Source: RGIG4608 sp045651165
GTDB taxonomy: Bacteria; Bacillota; Clostridia; Oscillospirales; CAG-272
Length of the DNA: 13,403 nt
Direction of reading: 5' to 3'
Assembly (NCBI GenBank): GCA_045651165.1
Contig: JAZRRX010000050.1
Coordinates: forward strand, 1 to 13,403
Below the pieces are notes generated by a model that saw nothing but the letters and a program-made list of their open reading frames with translations, was not told the origin of the DNA and did no database searches. The position numbers and the translations under genes are program-made. Of the stretch, positions 1 to 8,346 are shown one piece after another. Position 1 is the first letter of the stretch, and every line of letters begins with the position of its first letter.

Positions 1-40
1 TTCGCGCAAATTGTGTTGTTACACAACACATAACGATTTT
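1..40. repeat. Left copy of a 40-bp exact direct repeat found at both ends of the window
   Basis: These 40 bases are identical, base for base, to the last 40 bases of the window (13364-13403). Inside is a perfect 8-bp inverted repeat, tgtgttgt and acaacaca, around a 3-nt spacer (tac). There is no coding sequence. Two explanations fit. Either it is a dispersed genomic repeat at which an assembly broke on both sides, or it is the overlap of a contig closed on itself. The essential chromosomal genes between the copies make the first more likely. The true repeat may be longer than 40 bp, because both copies run into a window edge on one side. Confidence 0.9.
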
Positions 41-182
41 CTCGCCATTTTAACAGGCGGCTCGAAAATCTTTAATTTGCTATACCATTAGTAAGCACAT
101 TACTCTTGGTTTAGGTGATGTCTTATTAAAGCATTATAATACACTTAAGCATAGTTTTTACCCTACGGTTAAGTAAATTTTA

Positions 183-360
183 GAAAATTACTCCTAAGGA
201 GTGATTTTCGTAGTTTTGAAGTGAAATTCCAAGCGTCAAGCGTGCTTGTAAGATTGGAATTTTAATTCTAAACCGATAATTCATTTGTGAATTATCGAAA
301 ATTTACGAAGATACTTCACAAACCAATGCGATTGTTTTGCTCCGCTTTTTCAAAAGCGGA
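183..360. other. Hairpin cluster: possible structured leader RNA or palindromic repeat element
   Basis: Five helices can be drawn. (1) 183-194 with 198-209: 12 bp, loop taa, one G-U pair. (2) A closing stem of 213-222 with 313-323: 10 bp with one bulged base at 319. It encloses (3) 224-232 with 254-262, a 9-bp perfect stem (aaattccaa/ttggaattt), and (4) 274-283 with 288-297, a 10-bp perfect stem (cgataattca/tgaattatcg). Together these resemble a three-way junction. (5) 341-349 with 352-360: a 9-bp stem tccgctttt/aaaagcgga. I do not recognise it as a known riboswitch, T-box, tmRNA, 6S RNA or RNase P RNA. It could be a leader RNA of the dxr operon, an independent RNA, or DNA-level palindromes of a mobile repeat. 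The pairing is seen in the sequence; any function is inference. Confidence 0.45.
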
Positions 361-403
361 AGCCCAGCGGCTTGAGCGTCCCAAAATTAAAACTATCTCC
401 CCC

Positions 404-423
404 ATAAATCAAAATTTGAAATC
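404..423 (-). repeat. 20-bp sequence recurring inverted at 8291-8310
   Basis: The reverse complement of these bases is gatttcaaattttgatttat, which occurs exactly at 8291-8310 on the + strand. The match ends at both sides within one base, although a few further bases agree (a ggg run next to it). It sits 40 nt before the dxr start codon, while the other copy lies just after the polC terminator-like hairpin. A 20-bp exact match between two intergenic regions is unlikely by chance even in AT-rich DNA, and suggests a shared dispersed repeat. Confidence 0.7.
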
Positions 424-452
424 TAAGTGTTAAAAACACAATATATATTTTC

Positions 453-457
453 AGGTG
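453..457 (+). promoter_or_regulatory. Ribosome binding site that fixes the dxr start
   Basis: The bases aggtg lie 5 nt before the ATG at 463. The in-frame GTG at 427 would add 12 residues but has no purine-rich site in front of it. The extra residues also lie outside the usual Dxr start, which begins just before the GSTGSIG nucleotide-binding loop. This supports ATG 463. Confidence 0.65.
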
Positions 458-462
458 TAACA

Positions 463-1629
463 ATGAACAACAAAGAAAAAATGCTTGTCCTCGGCTCGAC
501 AGGTTCTATTGGTGAGCAAGCGCTCGACGTGGCAAAAAAGACCGAAACTGAGGTTTTGGGCATCTGCGCCAATCGAAATTGGAAGCGTGTTGCCGAGCAA
601 GCGAGAGAACATAAAGTTAAATACGTGGCAATGTGCGACGAGAGATCTGCTGCATCTCTTTTAATTGCTCTTTCAGATACCGATATAAGAGTATTTTGTG
701 GAGTTGACGGCATTTGCGAGATGATTGCAGAGTGTGCTGAGGCAGGCGCTACCTTTGCCGTGAACTCAATTATCGGTCAGGCAGGACTTTTGCCCACACT
801 TGCCGTGCTTGAAAACGGAATTAGATTAGCACTTGCAAACAAGGAAAGTCTTGTTGTTGCAGGCGAAATTGTAATGAATTTGGCGCGCGAAAAGGGAATA
901 GAAATTCTCCCTGTTGACAGTGAGCACTGTGCAATTCATCAGTGTCTTCGCGCGGGCAAAAAGGACGAGGTTAAGAAGATAATTCTCACGGCGTCAGGTG
1001 GCCCATTTTATGGTATGACCAAGGAAGAAATGTATGATTTGCCCGTGTCCCGAGCACTTGCGCACCCGACCTGGAAGATGGGCGCAAAAATCACTATCGA
1101 CTCAGCAACCCTTATGAATAAGGGCTTTGAAATAATTGAGGCGGCACATCTTTTCTCACTTTCCGCAAGTCAAATAGACGTTTTAGTTCACCGAGAGAGT
1201 ATAATTCACTCAATGGTGGAATATATAGATAATAGCGTAATTGCCCAACTTTCAGTCCCCGACATGCGCCATTGCGTTCAGTATGCACTTGATAAGGCAG
1301 AAAGAGGAGTAGGCGTTATCGAGCCACTTGATTTGGCAAAAATTTCAAAATTGACCTTCGCAAAACCCGATAGAGAGGCATTTGCGCTTCTTGATTTGGC
1401 ACTTTATTCACTCGATAGGGGTGGAGCAACCTCCGCAGTTTTAAACGCTGCAAATGAGGTAGCAGTTGCATCATACTTGTCGGGACAAATTAAATTCGGT
1501 CAAATAACCGAATGTGTATCCCACACAGTATATGCTATACCGGAAGCGCGTGAAATTCACACGCTTGATGGAATTTTCAAGGCAGATGCCAAGGCGCGTG
1601 AGATTGCCAAGGCATATTTAAACATTTAA
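463..1629 (+). CDS. dxr: 1-deoxy-D-xylulose 5-phosphate reductoisomerase
   Basis: Cytoplasmic enzyme of the MEP isoprenoid pathway. It rearranges and reduces 1-deoxyxylulose 5-phosphate to 2-C-methylerythritol 4-phosphate with NADPH and a divalent metal. The product is 388 aa, normal for the family. Visible motifs: the NADPH loop GSTGSIG (11-17); LANKES in the N-terminal domain; the metal ligands D152 and E154 in PVDSEH, and E223 in MNKGFE; the substrate-binding serine S178 in ASGGPF; the flexible active-site loop HPTWKMG (201-207) with its tryptophan W204; and S214, N219 and K220 in the phosphate site. All expected catalytic residues are present. It is the first gene of an operon-like run; its TAA overlaps the ribosome binding site of rseP. 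The ATG at 463 is preferred over the GTG at 427 (see the ribosome binding site entry). Confidence 0.97.
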   Translation: MNNKEKMLVLGSTGSIGEQALDVAKKTETEVLGICANRNWKRVAEQAREHKVKYVAMCDERSAASLLIALSDTDIRVFCGVDGICEMIAECAEAGATFAVNSIIGQAGLLPTLAVLENGIRLALANKESLVVAGEIVMNLAREKGIEILPVDSEHCAIHQCLRAGKKDEVKKIILTASGGPFYGMTKEEMYDLPVSRALAHPTWKMGAKITIDSATLMNKGFEIIEAAHLFSLSASQIDVLVHRESIIHSMVEYIDNSVIAQLSVPDMRHCVQYALDKAERGVGVIEPLDLAKISKLTFAKPDREAFALLDLALYSLDRGGATSAVLNAANEVAVASYLSGQIKFGQITECVSHTVYAIPEAREIHTLDGIFKADAKAREIAKAYLNI

Positions 1630-1633
1630 GGAG
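1628..1633 (+). promoter_or_regulatory. Ribosome binding site supporting the TTG start of rseP
   Basis: A full aaggag overlaps the last two bases of the dxr stop codon and lies 8 nt before the TTG at 1642. No ATG is available near the N-terminal membrane segment, so TTG is the only start that keeps the whole first helix. Confidence 0.8.
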
Positions 1634-1641
1634 ATATTAGC

Positions 1642-2694
1642 TTGACAACACTTTTATACATTCTTATTACGGCTTTAGTGATAGGCTTTTTAACATTTAT
1701 TCACGAGTTTGGACACTTTTTCTTTGCTAGACTTTTCAAAGTCCCCGTGCTTGAATTTGCAATAGGTATGGGCCCTAAAATTTACTCTTGGGAGGGTAAA
1801 TCGGGAACAAAATATGCACTTCGCGCCTTTCCCATCGGTGGCTTTGTTCAAATGGAGGGCGAAGAGGGAACAAGTGAAAACCCCAATGCATATAACAACC
1901 TCAATCCTTGGAAAAAGATTGTGGTAACAATAGCAGGTCCCCTCGTTAATATTATTTTTGCCGTGATAGTAATGTTCGGCATTGTTGCCTCATCGTCTTT
2001 GCTTGGCTCAACGGTGGTTGGTGAATTTTATGAAACATCAACGAGTAATGCTCAAATTCAAGTCGGTGATGAAATTGTGAAAATCGGAAACGCGAGCGTT
2101 CATACCTATGAGGAGCTTTCTTATGAAATTATGATGCAGGGATATAAGGCCCTTGACGTAACAGTAATACGAAACGGAGAGAGAATCGTCCTTCAAAACG
2201 TAGTTTTCCCCGCAGCTCAAGATAAGCAGTCGGGAGTATTGCTTGGCATTATGGACTTTAAAATTTATGCTGTAAAGAATCCAAATATATTGGACTATTT
2301 AGAGCACGCATTTTTCCGTTCAACGAACATGGTAAAAATGGTATTTGACTCACTTTGGGGAATGATTTCGGGCAGATTTAATTTAAATGCGATGTCGGGC
2401 CCCATTGGAATGGTAGGAACTGTTGGAGAGATAACCGAGGTTTCAAAAGAGAATAATACGATAGCTCCCATCTTAAATCTTGTAGTGCTAATAAGCATGA
2501 ATCTTGGAATTTTCAATTTATTGCCCATCCCGGCGCTTGACGGAGGACGAATATTGTTCCACCTTATTGACGGAATTGCAGGACGCAAGGTAATCAAAAA
2601 GGAAATTGAGGATAGAATAACGATAATAACAATGATGTTGTTGCTTGGCTTTATGCTTTTGATTTCAGTTAAGGATGTAATTAAGTTGTTTTAA
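1642..2694 (+). CDS. rseP: RseP/RasP-type site-2 zinc metalloprotease
   Basis: Intramembrane zinc protease of the M50 family, which cleaves membrane-anchored substrates such as trimmed anti-sigma factors and leftover signal peptides. It is 350 aa, the compact Gram-positive form. The first helix (about 4-27) carries the zinc motif HEFGH (H21, E22, H25). A second hydrophobic segment spans about 95-117. One PDZ domain lies at about 124-190 (GSTVVGEF through VQVGDEI-like and IRNGE elements), compared with two in E. coli RseP. The third helix contains the NxxPxxxLDGG motif (N292 to G302) with the third zinc ligand D300. A last helix spans about 325-345. The start is TTG. It lies 12 nt after dxr and 9 nt before ispG, an arrangement common in Clostridia. 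No anti-sigma substrate is encoded here, so its specific target is unknown. Confidence 0.95.
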   Translation: MTTLLYILITALVIGFLTFIHEFGHFFFARLFKVPVLEFAIGMGPKIYSWEGKSGTKYALRAFPIGGFVQMEGEEGTSENPNAYNNLNPWKKIVVTIAGPLVNIIFAVIVMFGIVASSSLLGSTVVGEFYETSTSNAQIQVGDEIVKIGNASVHTYEELSYEIMMQGYKALDVTVIRNGERIVLQNVVFPAAQDKQSGVLLGIMDFKIYAVKNPNILDYLEHAFFRSTNMVKMVFDSLWGMISGRFNLNAMSGPIGMVGTVGEITEVSKENNTIAPILNLVVLISMNLGIFNLLPIPALDGGRILFHLIDGIAGRKVIKKEIEDRITIITMMLLLGFMLLISVKDVIKLF

Positions 2695-2703
2695 GGAGAA
2701 GCA

Positions 2704-3780
2704 ATGAAGTACAACGAAATAAGAAGAAAAACGAAAAAACTGAAGATAGGGAATACCTATATCGGTGGTGATTCACCGATTGCTATTCAATCGATGACTA
2801 ATACCGATACTTGTGATAAGGTGGCAACTCTTGAACAAATTCGCACTCTGCAAGTGGCAGGTTGCGATATTGTTCGTATTACTGTTCCTACACTTGAGGC
2901 GGCAGAAACCATACCCTATCTCAAAGAAAACGGAATATACATACCCATCGTTGCGGATATTCACTTTGACTATCGCATAGCTCTTCGTTGTGCCGAGGTC
3001 GGAGTTGACAAAATTCGAATTAACCCAGGTAATATCGGTTCTGATGATAGAGTCAAAGCCGTAGCAGACGCGTGTCGCACACGCAACATACCGATAAGAA
3101 TTGGCATAAATTCGGGTTCACTCCAAAAGGATATCCTCGAAAAGCACGGCTCACCCACACCCGAAGCACTTTGTGAGAGTGCATTCCGTCACATTCATTT
3201 ACTTGAAAAATATAATTTTGAGGACATTGTTGTGTCTATAAAGGCATCAAACGTTCCCTCAATGATAAAAACCAATAAATTACTTGCCGAAAGTTGCCCA
3301 TATAATATCCATTTGGGAGTTACCGAGGCAGGAGGAGAACGCGCAGGCACATTAAAGAGTGCTATTGGAATTGGCTCACTTCTTTGCGAAGGAATTGGAG
3401 ATACCATTCGCGTGTCCCTCACTGCAGACCCCGTGCGCGAGATTGCCGCAGCAAAGGATATTCTTTCGTCCGTTGAAATTGAAGGACAGAGTGGCATGAA
3501 AATTGTAAGTTGTCCCACTTGTGGAAGAACGAAGATTGACTTAATCTCCCTCTCAAACAGATTTGAGGAGGCGGCAAAGAAAGAGAATTTACTTGACAAG
3601 CCCATCAAAGTCGCACTTATGGGTTGCGCAGTAAATGGCCCCGGGGAAGCAAGAGAAGCCGATATCGGTATTGCGGGGGGAGTCGGTGAAGCACTGCTTT
3701 TTGCCCACGGTGAAATAATTGAAAAAATCCCAGAAGATAAGATAATTGATACATTGATAAAGAGAATAAAAGAAATATAG
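2704..3780 (+). CDS. ispG: 4-hydroxy-3-methylbut-2-enyl diphosphate synthase (flavodoxin/ferredoxin-dependent)
   Basis: Iron-sulfur enzyme of the MEP pathway. It reductively opens methylerythritol cyclodiphosphate to HMBPP, the penultimate step to IPP and DMAPP. At 358 aa it is the short bacterial form: an N-terminal TIM barrel (about 10-250) followed by the [4Fe-4S] domain. The cluster ligands are visible as C270 and C273 (SCPTCG), C308 (GCAVNGPGE) and the glutamate ligand E315. Conserved barrel motifs include the start IGNTYIGGDSPIAIQSMTNT and a VRITVP-type strand. The ribosome binding site aaggag overlaps the rseP stop codon and lies 5 nt before the ATG, so translation is probably coupled. 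Together with Dxr it puts two steps of one pathway in a single operon. Confidence 0.97.
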   Translation: MKYNEIRRKTKKLKIGNTYIGGDSPIAIQSMTNTDTCDKVATLEQIRTLQVAGCDIVRITVPTLEAAETIPYLKENGIYIPIVADIHFDYRIALRCAEVGVDKIRINPGNIGSDDRVKAVADACRTRNIPIRIGINSGSLQKDILEKHGSPTPEALCESAFRHIHLLEKYNFEDIVVSIKASNVPSMIKTNKLLAESCPYNIHLGVTEAGGERAGTLKSAIGIGSLLCEGIGDTIRVSLTADPVREIAAAKDILSSVEIEGQSGMKIVSCPTCGRTKIDLISLSNRFEEAAKKENLLDKPIKVALMGCAVNGPGEAREADIGIAGGVGEALLFAHGEIIEKIPEDKIIDTLIKRIKEI

Positions 3781-3844
3781 GTTTTAAAACAACAAAAGAT
3801 AATTTTAACCGTTTTAATACAGCGGATGTTTAAGGAAGTTTAAT

Positions 3845-6800
3845 ATGGCACAAAAGAGTTTTTTAGAGATATTTAATAGATATAACCCCACGGACACGGA
3901 GATAATTCGTGTCTTGTCGTGCGCAAAGGATATTTCTGTTCGCGCAGACAAAGAAAAGAGAATTATTCAAGCAGAAGTAAGCTTTGATGATATAGTTCAT
4001 AAGGATATTTTATATCGCATAGAAAATGAGATAAAGACGGCATATTCTTTAAATTTTGTTAAGATTTTGCCGAAATATCCTGCAAATCTTTTTGATAAGC
4101 AGTATTTTGCTCAAATTCTTCTTGAAAGTGAGAGAGTTGGCATTGTTGCGCGTGGATTTTTCGCGTCAAGTGATTGGGAATTTAAGGGTGATAATATCAC
4201 AATTACAATTCCGTTCGTTTCGGGTGGAGTGAAACTCCTTGAAGATGCAAACACTTCTAAGATAATTGAAAATATCATTTTTTCTGAATTTGGTCTTAAA
4301 TACAGAGTAAATTTTGTCAGTGATGAAAATATGTCAAGTAGCGCGCAGGACAGGGTGAGAAATGAGCTTATGACACACGATAGAAATATCGTTGAGCAAA
4401 GCAAGAGATATGACAGTGCCGTGTCGTTCGGGGGGGATGCACCCAAGAGTGAAAAGGAAATTGCAGGCGCGAATTTGCCCCGTGTTGCATCACTTTTTGA
4501 GGGCGCAGAAACACAAATTAATGACGGAATTTGTCAAATTGGATATAAGAAATATGACCTTTCTTCCCCCGAATATGCTTATGGTGAGGAATTCGATATA
4601 AATCCAACACCTATTGCTACTCTTAATGGATATATGCGCGATATTGTTATCGTTGGTGAAGTTTTTGGCTTTACATCAGAGCCTGCAAGACGAGGAAATA
4701 GAGTTTCAACTACTTTCTGCGTCTATGACGGCAACACCTCAATCGAGGTGCGCGCATATGAGGACGCAGAGAAGAGCGACCTTATTGCATCAGTTGCAAA
4801 AAATGGCACAAATATTGCTCTTTACGGCAAATGTGAACCCGAAAAGAAAAAGGATGGTAGCTTTGGCAAAGACCTCATTTTCTCGTTCAATCACATAGCA
4901 AAAATCAAAGAGATAAAAAGAGAAGACAATGCAGAAGAAAAACGCGTTGAGCTTCATTTACATACACAAATGTCCACAATGGATGCACTTTTGCCACCCG
5001 AGTTGGCAGTTAAAAAGGCGCACGAATGGGGACATAAAGCCGTTGCCATTACCGACCACGGAAACGTTCAGGCATATCAAATGGCAATGCTTGAAGCAGA
5101 AAAGCTGGGGATGAAAGTCATCTACGGTATGGAAGCATATTTCGTAAATGACAAAACAAGTGCCGTAACAGGTGAATATAAGGGTAGCTTTGCCGATGAA
5201 TTTGTTGTTTTTGACATTGAAACAACGGGTTTGTCAGTTCTCACGTCCGAAATAATTGAAATTGGTGCAGTTAAGATAAAGGACGGCAAGGTGCTTGATA
5301 GATTTAATAAATTTGTAAAGCCCTCGGTGTCAATTCCCGAGCTTATCACAGACCTTACGGGTATTAATGATGATATGCTTTGTGACGCTGACAAAATTGA
5401 CGTAGTTCTTCGTGAATTCCTAGATTTCATTGGTGATAGATTGCTTATCGCGCACAATGCGAACTTTGACATTTCGTTTATAAGAAAAGCATCTCGCGAC
5501 ACAGGGTATGCGTTTTCAAACCCCTATCTTGATACAGTAACTCTTTCACGTTTTTTGAATTCCGACTTAAAATCCCATAAGCTCGATTCAGTTGCAAAAT
5601 ATTATAATCTTGGTGAATTCAATCACCACAGAGCGTGTGATGACGCCGAAATTTTGGCTAACATCTTCTTTGCTATGATAGATAAGATGCAACGCTTTGA
5701 TATTAAGAATTTTGAAGAGCTTCAAAGAGATATGAGTGAGAATGCAGATCCACTTAAGATTAAGCCCTACCATCAAGTAATTTTGGTTAAAAATTCACAG
5801 GGACTTAAAAATCTTTATAAGCTTATTAGCTACTCATATTTAAAATATTATCGCAGAATGCCAAGAATCCCCAAGAGTGAACTTGAAAAGCACCGCGAGG
5901 GACTTATTATCGGCTCTGCGTGTGAGGCGGGCGAGCTTTTCCGTGCTATTCTTGAAAAGAAACCCGACGACGATATAAGAGATATTGTCAATTTCTATGA
6001 CTATCTTGAAATTCAGCCCATTTCGAACAACCGATTCCTCATCGATGAGGGAATGGTTGCCGATGAAGAGGGTTTGCGCGAGCTCAATCGCCAAATTGTT
6101 GAGCTTGGTGAAAGACATAAAAAGCCCGTAGTGGCAACGTGCGACGTGCATTATCTCAATCCCGATGACGAGATTGGAAGAAAGGTGCTCTTAGCCGGTA
6201 TGCGCTTTAAGGACGCAGATAAGGATTGTCCTCTTTATTTCCGTACAACTGACGAAATGCTTGAGGAATTTTCATACCTTGGCAAAGATAAGGCGCGCGA
6301 GGTGGTTATCACTAACCCCAATCTTATTGCGGATATGGTTGAGGATGGCATTCGTCCTTTCCCCAAGGGCACATTTACCCCCAAAATTGAGGGCGCAGAA
6401 GAGGATTTGCAAAGAATGTGCTATGAAAATGCCGAGAAAAAATACGGCAAACCCTTGCCCGAATACGTAAGAGCAAGACTTGACAAGGAATTAACTTCAA
6501 TTATCAAAAACGGCTTTGCGGTGCTTTACGTTATTGCGCAAAAGCTTGTAAAATACAGTGAGGATAACGGCTATCTTGTTGGCTCGCGTGGTTCAGTTGG
6601 CTCGTCATTTGTTGCCTCTTGTGCGGGAATTTCAGAGGTTAACCCATTAAAACCCCACTACTATTGCCCCAAATGTCAGCATAATGAGTTTTTCATGAAT
6701 GGTGAATACGGCTCGGGCTTTGACTTGCCCGACAAGAATTGTCCTGAATGTAACACCAAAATGTGCGCTGACGGACACGATATTCCGTTTGAAACATTCT

Positions 6801-8248
6801 TGGGATTCTATGGTGAAAAATCCCCCGATATTGACCTTAACTTCTCTGGTGAGGTTCAGGGCAAGGTACATAAATATACTGAAGAATTGTTTGGCGCAGA
6901 AAACGTTTTCCGTGCAGGAACTATTGGTGGTATTGCAGAAAAGACTGCCTTTGGCTTTGTGCTTAAATATCTCGAAGAAAAGGGAATTAGCTTGCCTCGA
7001 GCTGAAATGAACCGACTTGTTTCAAAATGCGTTGGTGTTAAGCGTACGACAGGACAGCACCCGGGTGGCATTGTTGTAGTTCCTAAAGAGATGGAAATTT
7101 ATGATTTCTGTCCCGTTCAGCACCCTGCAGAAGATGCAACTTCAAATATAGTAACAACTCACTTCACGTTTGAATATCTTCACGATACGCTTCTCAAACT
7201 CGACGAGCTTGGACACGATATTCCAACCAAATATAAGTGGATAGAAAGATTCACTGATACTAGCGTTATGGACGTTCCGATGAACGACCGTGCAGTTTAT
7301 GAATTGTTCCTTTCCACAAAATCTTTAGGAATCTCTCCCGAAGATATTGGTGGTGCGAAGATTGGTACATACGGCTTGCCCGAATTTGGCACACGTTTTG
7401 TTATGAAGATGGTTGAAGAAGCAAAGCCATCATCATTTGCAGACCTACTTCAGATTTCAGGTCTTTCACACGGAACTGACGTATGGACGGGCAACGCGCA
7501 AGACCTTATCAATAACGACATTTGCGATATTTCACACGTTATCGGATGTCGTGATAATATTATGAATGACCTTATCGCATACGGTGTTGACAGTGCGCTT
7601 TCGTTCCAAATTATGGAGAGTGTTCGTAAGGGTAAGGGACTTAAACCCGATTGGGAAAAGGCAATGATTGAAGCAGGAGTTGACGATTGGTATATTGACT
7701 CTTGTAAGAAGATTAAATATATGTTCCCAAAGGCGCACGCGGCGGCATATGTTATGTCGGCAATTCGAGTTGCTTGGTATAAGGTGCATATGCCCACAGC
7801 CTTCTATGCTGCAATGTTCACAGTATCAAGCGTTGGACTTGATGCCGAAATCGTAATGAGAGGGCATCGTGGTGTGTCCGATGAAATTAAGAGAATTGAG
7901 GAGCTCGGTAAAGAGGCATCTCAAAAAGAGCAGGCATCAGTTGCTGGACTTCAGCTTGTTCGTGAGGCATATGCTAGAGGAATTAAATTTCTCCCCATCA
8001 ATCTTAAAAAGAGTGACCAAAAGGCATTCTTGCCCGAAAATGGTGGAATTCGTTTGCCATTCTCCTCACTTTCAGGACTTGGTGAAAACGCGGCTCAAAA
8101 TATAATTGACGCAAGAAACGATGAAGATTTCTTCTCAATCGAGGATTTGCAGATTAGAGCAAAACTCTCTGGCACAGTAATCGAAATCTTGCGCAAAAAC
8201 GGAGTTTTAGACGGACTTTCAGATACCGACCAAATGTCGTTCTTCTAA
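3845..8248 (+). CDS. polC: DNA polymerase III alpha subunit, PolC type, with proofreading exonuclease
   Basis: Replicative DNA polymerase of low-GC Gram-positive bacteria, 1467 aa, normal for PolC. Order of domains: N-terminal domain (about 1-165), a variable linker, an OB fold (about 250-350), and a PHP domain starting with HLHT (H371, H373) and ITDHGN (404-407). A DEDDh 3'-5' exonuclease interrupts the PHP domain at about 452-615, with D457/E459, HNANFD (537-542) and H595/D600. The PHP domain then resumes to D767/H769. The polymerase core contains GSRGSVGSS (913-921), a zinc-binding pair CPKC (941-944) and CPEC (966-969), the catalytic aspartates D995 and D997 in SPDIDLNF, and SHGTDVWTGNAQ. 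The last residues, QMSFF, form a sliding-clamp binding motif. The site aaggaag lies 6 nt before the ATG. It follows ispG by 64 nt with no terminator or clear promoter, so it is probably the last gene of the dxr operon. Residues 196-198 are encoded by a run of seven G. Confidence 0.98.
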   Translation: MAQKSFLEIFNRYNPTDTEIIRVLSCAKDISVRADKEKRIIQAEVSFDDIVHKDILYRIENEIKTAYSLNFVKILPKYPANLFDKQYFAQILLESERVGIVARGFFASSDWEFKGDNITITIPFVSGGVKLLEDANTSKIIENIIFSEFGLKYRVNFVSDENMSSSAQDRVRNELMTHDRNIVEQSKRYDSAVSFGGDAPKSEKEIAGANLPRVASLFEGAETQINDGICQIGYKKYDLSSPEYAYGEEFDINPTPIATLNGYMRDIVIVGEVFGFTSEPARRGNRVSTTFCVYDGNTSIEVRAYEDAEKSDLIASVAKNGTNIALYGKCEPEKKKDGSFGKDLIFSFNHIAKIKEIKREDNAEEKRVELHLHTQMSTMDALLPPELAVKKAHEWGHKAVAITDHGNVQAYQMAMLEAEKLGMKVIYGMEAYFVNDKTSAVTGEYKGSFADEFVVFDIETTGLSVLTSEIIEIGAVKIKDGKVLDRFNKFVKPSVSIPELITDLTGINDDMLCDADKIDVVLREFLDFIGDRLLIAHNANFDISFIRKASRDTGYAFSNPYLDTVTLSRFLNSDLKSHKLDSVAKYYNLGEFNHHRACDDAEILANIFFAMIDKMQRFDIKNFEELQRDMSENADPLKIKPYHQVILVKNSQGLKNLYKLISYSYLKYYRRMPRIPKSELEKHREGLIIGSACEAGELFRAILEKKPDDDIRDIVNFYDYLEIQPISNNRFLIDEGMVADEEGLRELNRQIVELGERHKKPVVATCDVHYLNPDDEIGRKVLLAGMRFKDADKDCPLYFRTTDEMLEEFSYLGKDKAREVVITNPNLIADMVEDGIRPFPKGTFTPKIEGAEEDLQRMCYENAEKKYGKPLPEYVRARLDKELTSIIKNGFAVLYVIAQKLVKYSEDNGYLVGSRGSVGSSFVASCAGISEVNPLKPHYYCPKCQHNEFFMNGEYGSGFDLPDKNCPECNTKMCADGHDIPFETFLGFYGEKSPDIDLNFSGEVQGKVHKYTEELFGAENVFRAGTIGGIAEKTAFGFVLKYLEEKGISLPRAEMNRLVSKCVGVKRTTGQHPGGIVVVPKEMEIYDFCPVQHPAEDATSNIVTTHFTFEYLHDTLLKLDELGHDIPTKYKWIERFTDTSVMDVPMNDRAVYELFLSTKSLGISPEDIGGAKIGTYGLPEFGTRFVMKMVEEAKPSSFADLLQISGLSHGTDVWTGNAQDLINNDICDISHVIGCRDNIMNDLIAYGVDSALSFQIMESVRKGKGLKPDWEKAMIEAGVDDWYIDSCKKIKYMFPKAHAAAYVMSAIRVAWYKVHMPTAFYAAMFTVSSVGLDAEIVMRGHRGVSDEIKRIEELGKEASQKEQASVAGLQLVREAYARGIKFLPINLKKSDQKAFLPENGGIRLPFSSLSGLGENAAQNIIDARNDEDFFSIEDLQIRAKLSGTVIEILRKNGVLDGLSDTDQMSFF

Positions 8249-8260
8249 ATTTTAATAATA

Positions 8261-8288
8261 TGTGGGAGGGGTTATCCTCCCTCCCACA
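8261..8288 (+). terminator. Probable terminator of the dxr-polC operon
   Basis: A perfect 10-bp GC-rich stem, tgtgggaggg with ccctcccaca, closes an 8-nt loop 12 nt after the polC stop codon. It is followed by an AT-rich stretch (acgatttcaaatttt) rather than a clean T run, so termination may be partial or need Rho. Its position at the end of a long operon supports the role. Confidence 0.5.
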
Positions 8289-8290
8289 AC

Positions 8291-8310
8291 GATTTCAAAT
8301 TTTGATTTAT
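8291..8310 (+). repeat. 20-bp sequence recurring inverted at 404-423
   Basis: The sequence gatttcaaattttgatttat is the exact reverse complement of 404-423 upstream of dxr. It lies between the polC hairpin and the 15-bp-bounded element at 8347. It may be the outer edge of a larger repeat unit that also includes that element. Confidence 0.7.
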
Positions 8311-8346
8311 CGGGATGTTGATATTTCATTTTAATAAAACTAACTT

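Larger units (their letters stand above)
41..462. other. Gene-free region upstream of dxr
   Basis: No frame on either strand carries a convincing gene. The stretch directly after the terminal repeat contains an imperfect hairpin: gattttc (35-41) pairs with gaaaatc (64-70), and cgcc (43-46) with ggcg (56-59). Positions 71-182 are AT-rich and show no clear structure. Positions 183-360 form a hairpin cluster listed separately. Positions 361-462 are AT-rich up to the dxr ribosome binding site. I found no promoter with both a good -35 and a good -10 at standard spacing, so the start of dxr transcription is unassigned. The uppS and cdsA genes that often precede dxr in Bacillota are absent from this stretch. 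Confidence 0.75.

Noticed and set aside
135..140. Perfect TATAAT as a promoter for the dxr operon
   Set aside because: No acceptable -35 at 16-18 bp upstream (taggtg or similar), and the region is AT-rich, so a chance match is likely.
416..449. TTGAAA with TATATT as a dxr promoter
   Set aside because: The spacing is 22 bp, and transcription would begin almost at the ribosome binding site.
427..462. Longer dxr product from GTG at 427
   Set aside because: No ribosome binding site before the GTG, and the added 12 residues lie outside the usual family start; ATG 463 has a proper site.
3195..3608. Antisense open frame of 137 aa within ispG, and similar frames within polC (5122-5502) and mfd (11434-11793)
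   Set aside because: They are mirror frames of clearly coding sequence with no independent translation signals or recognisable domains.
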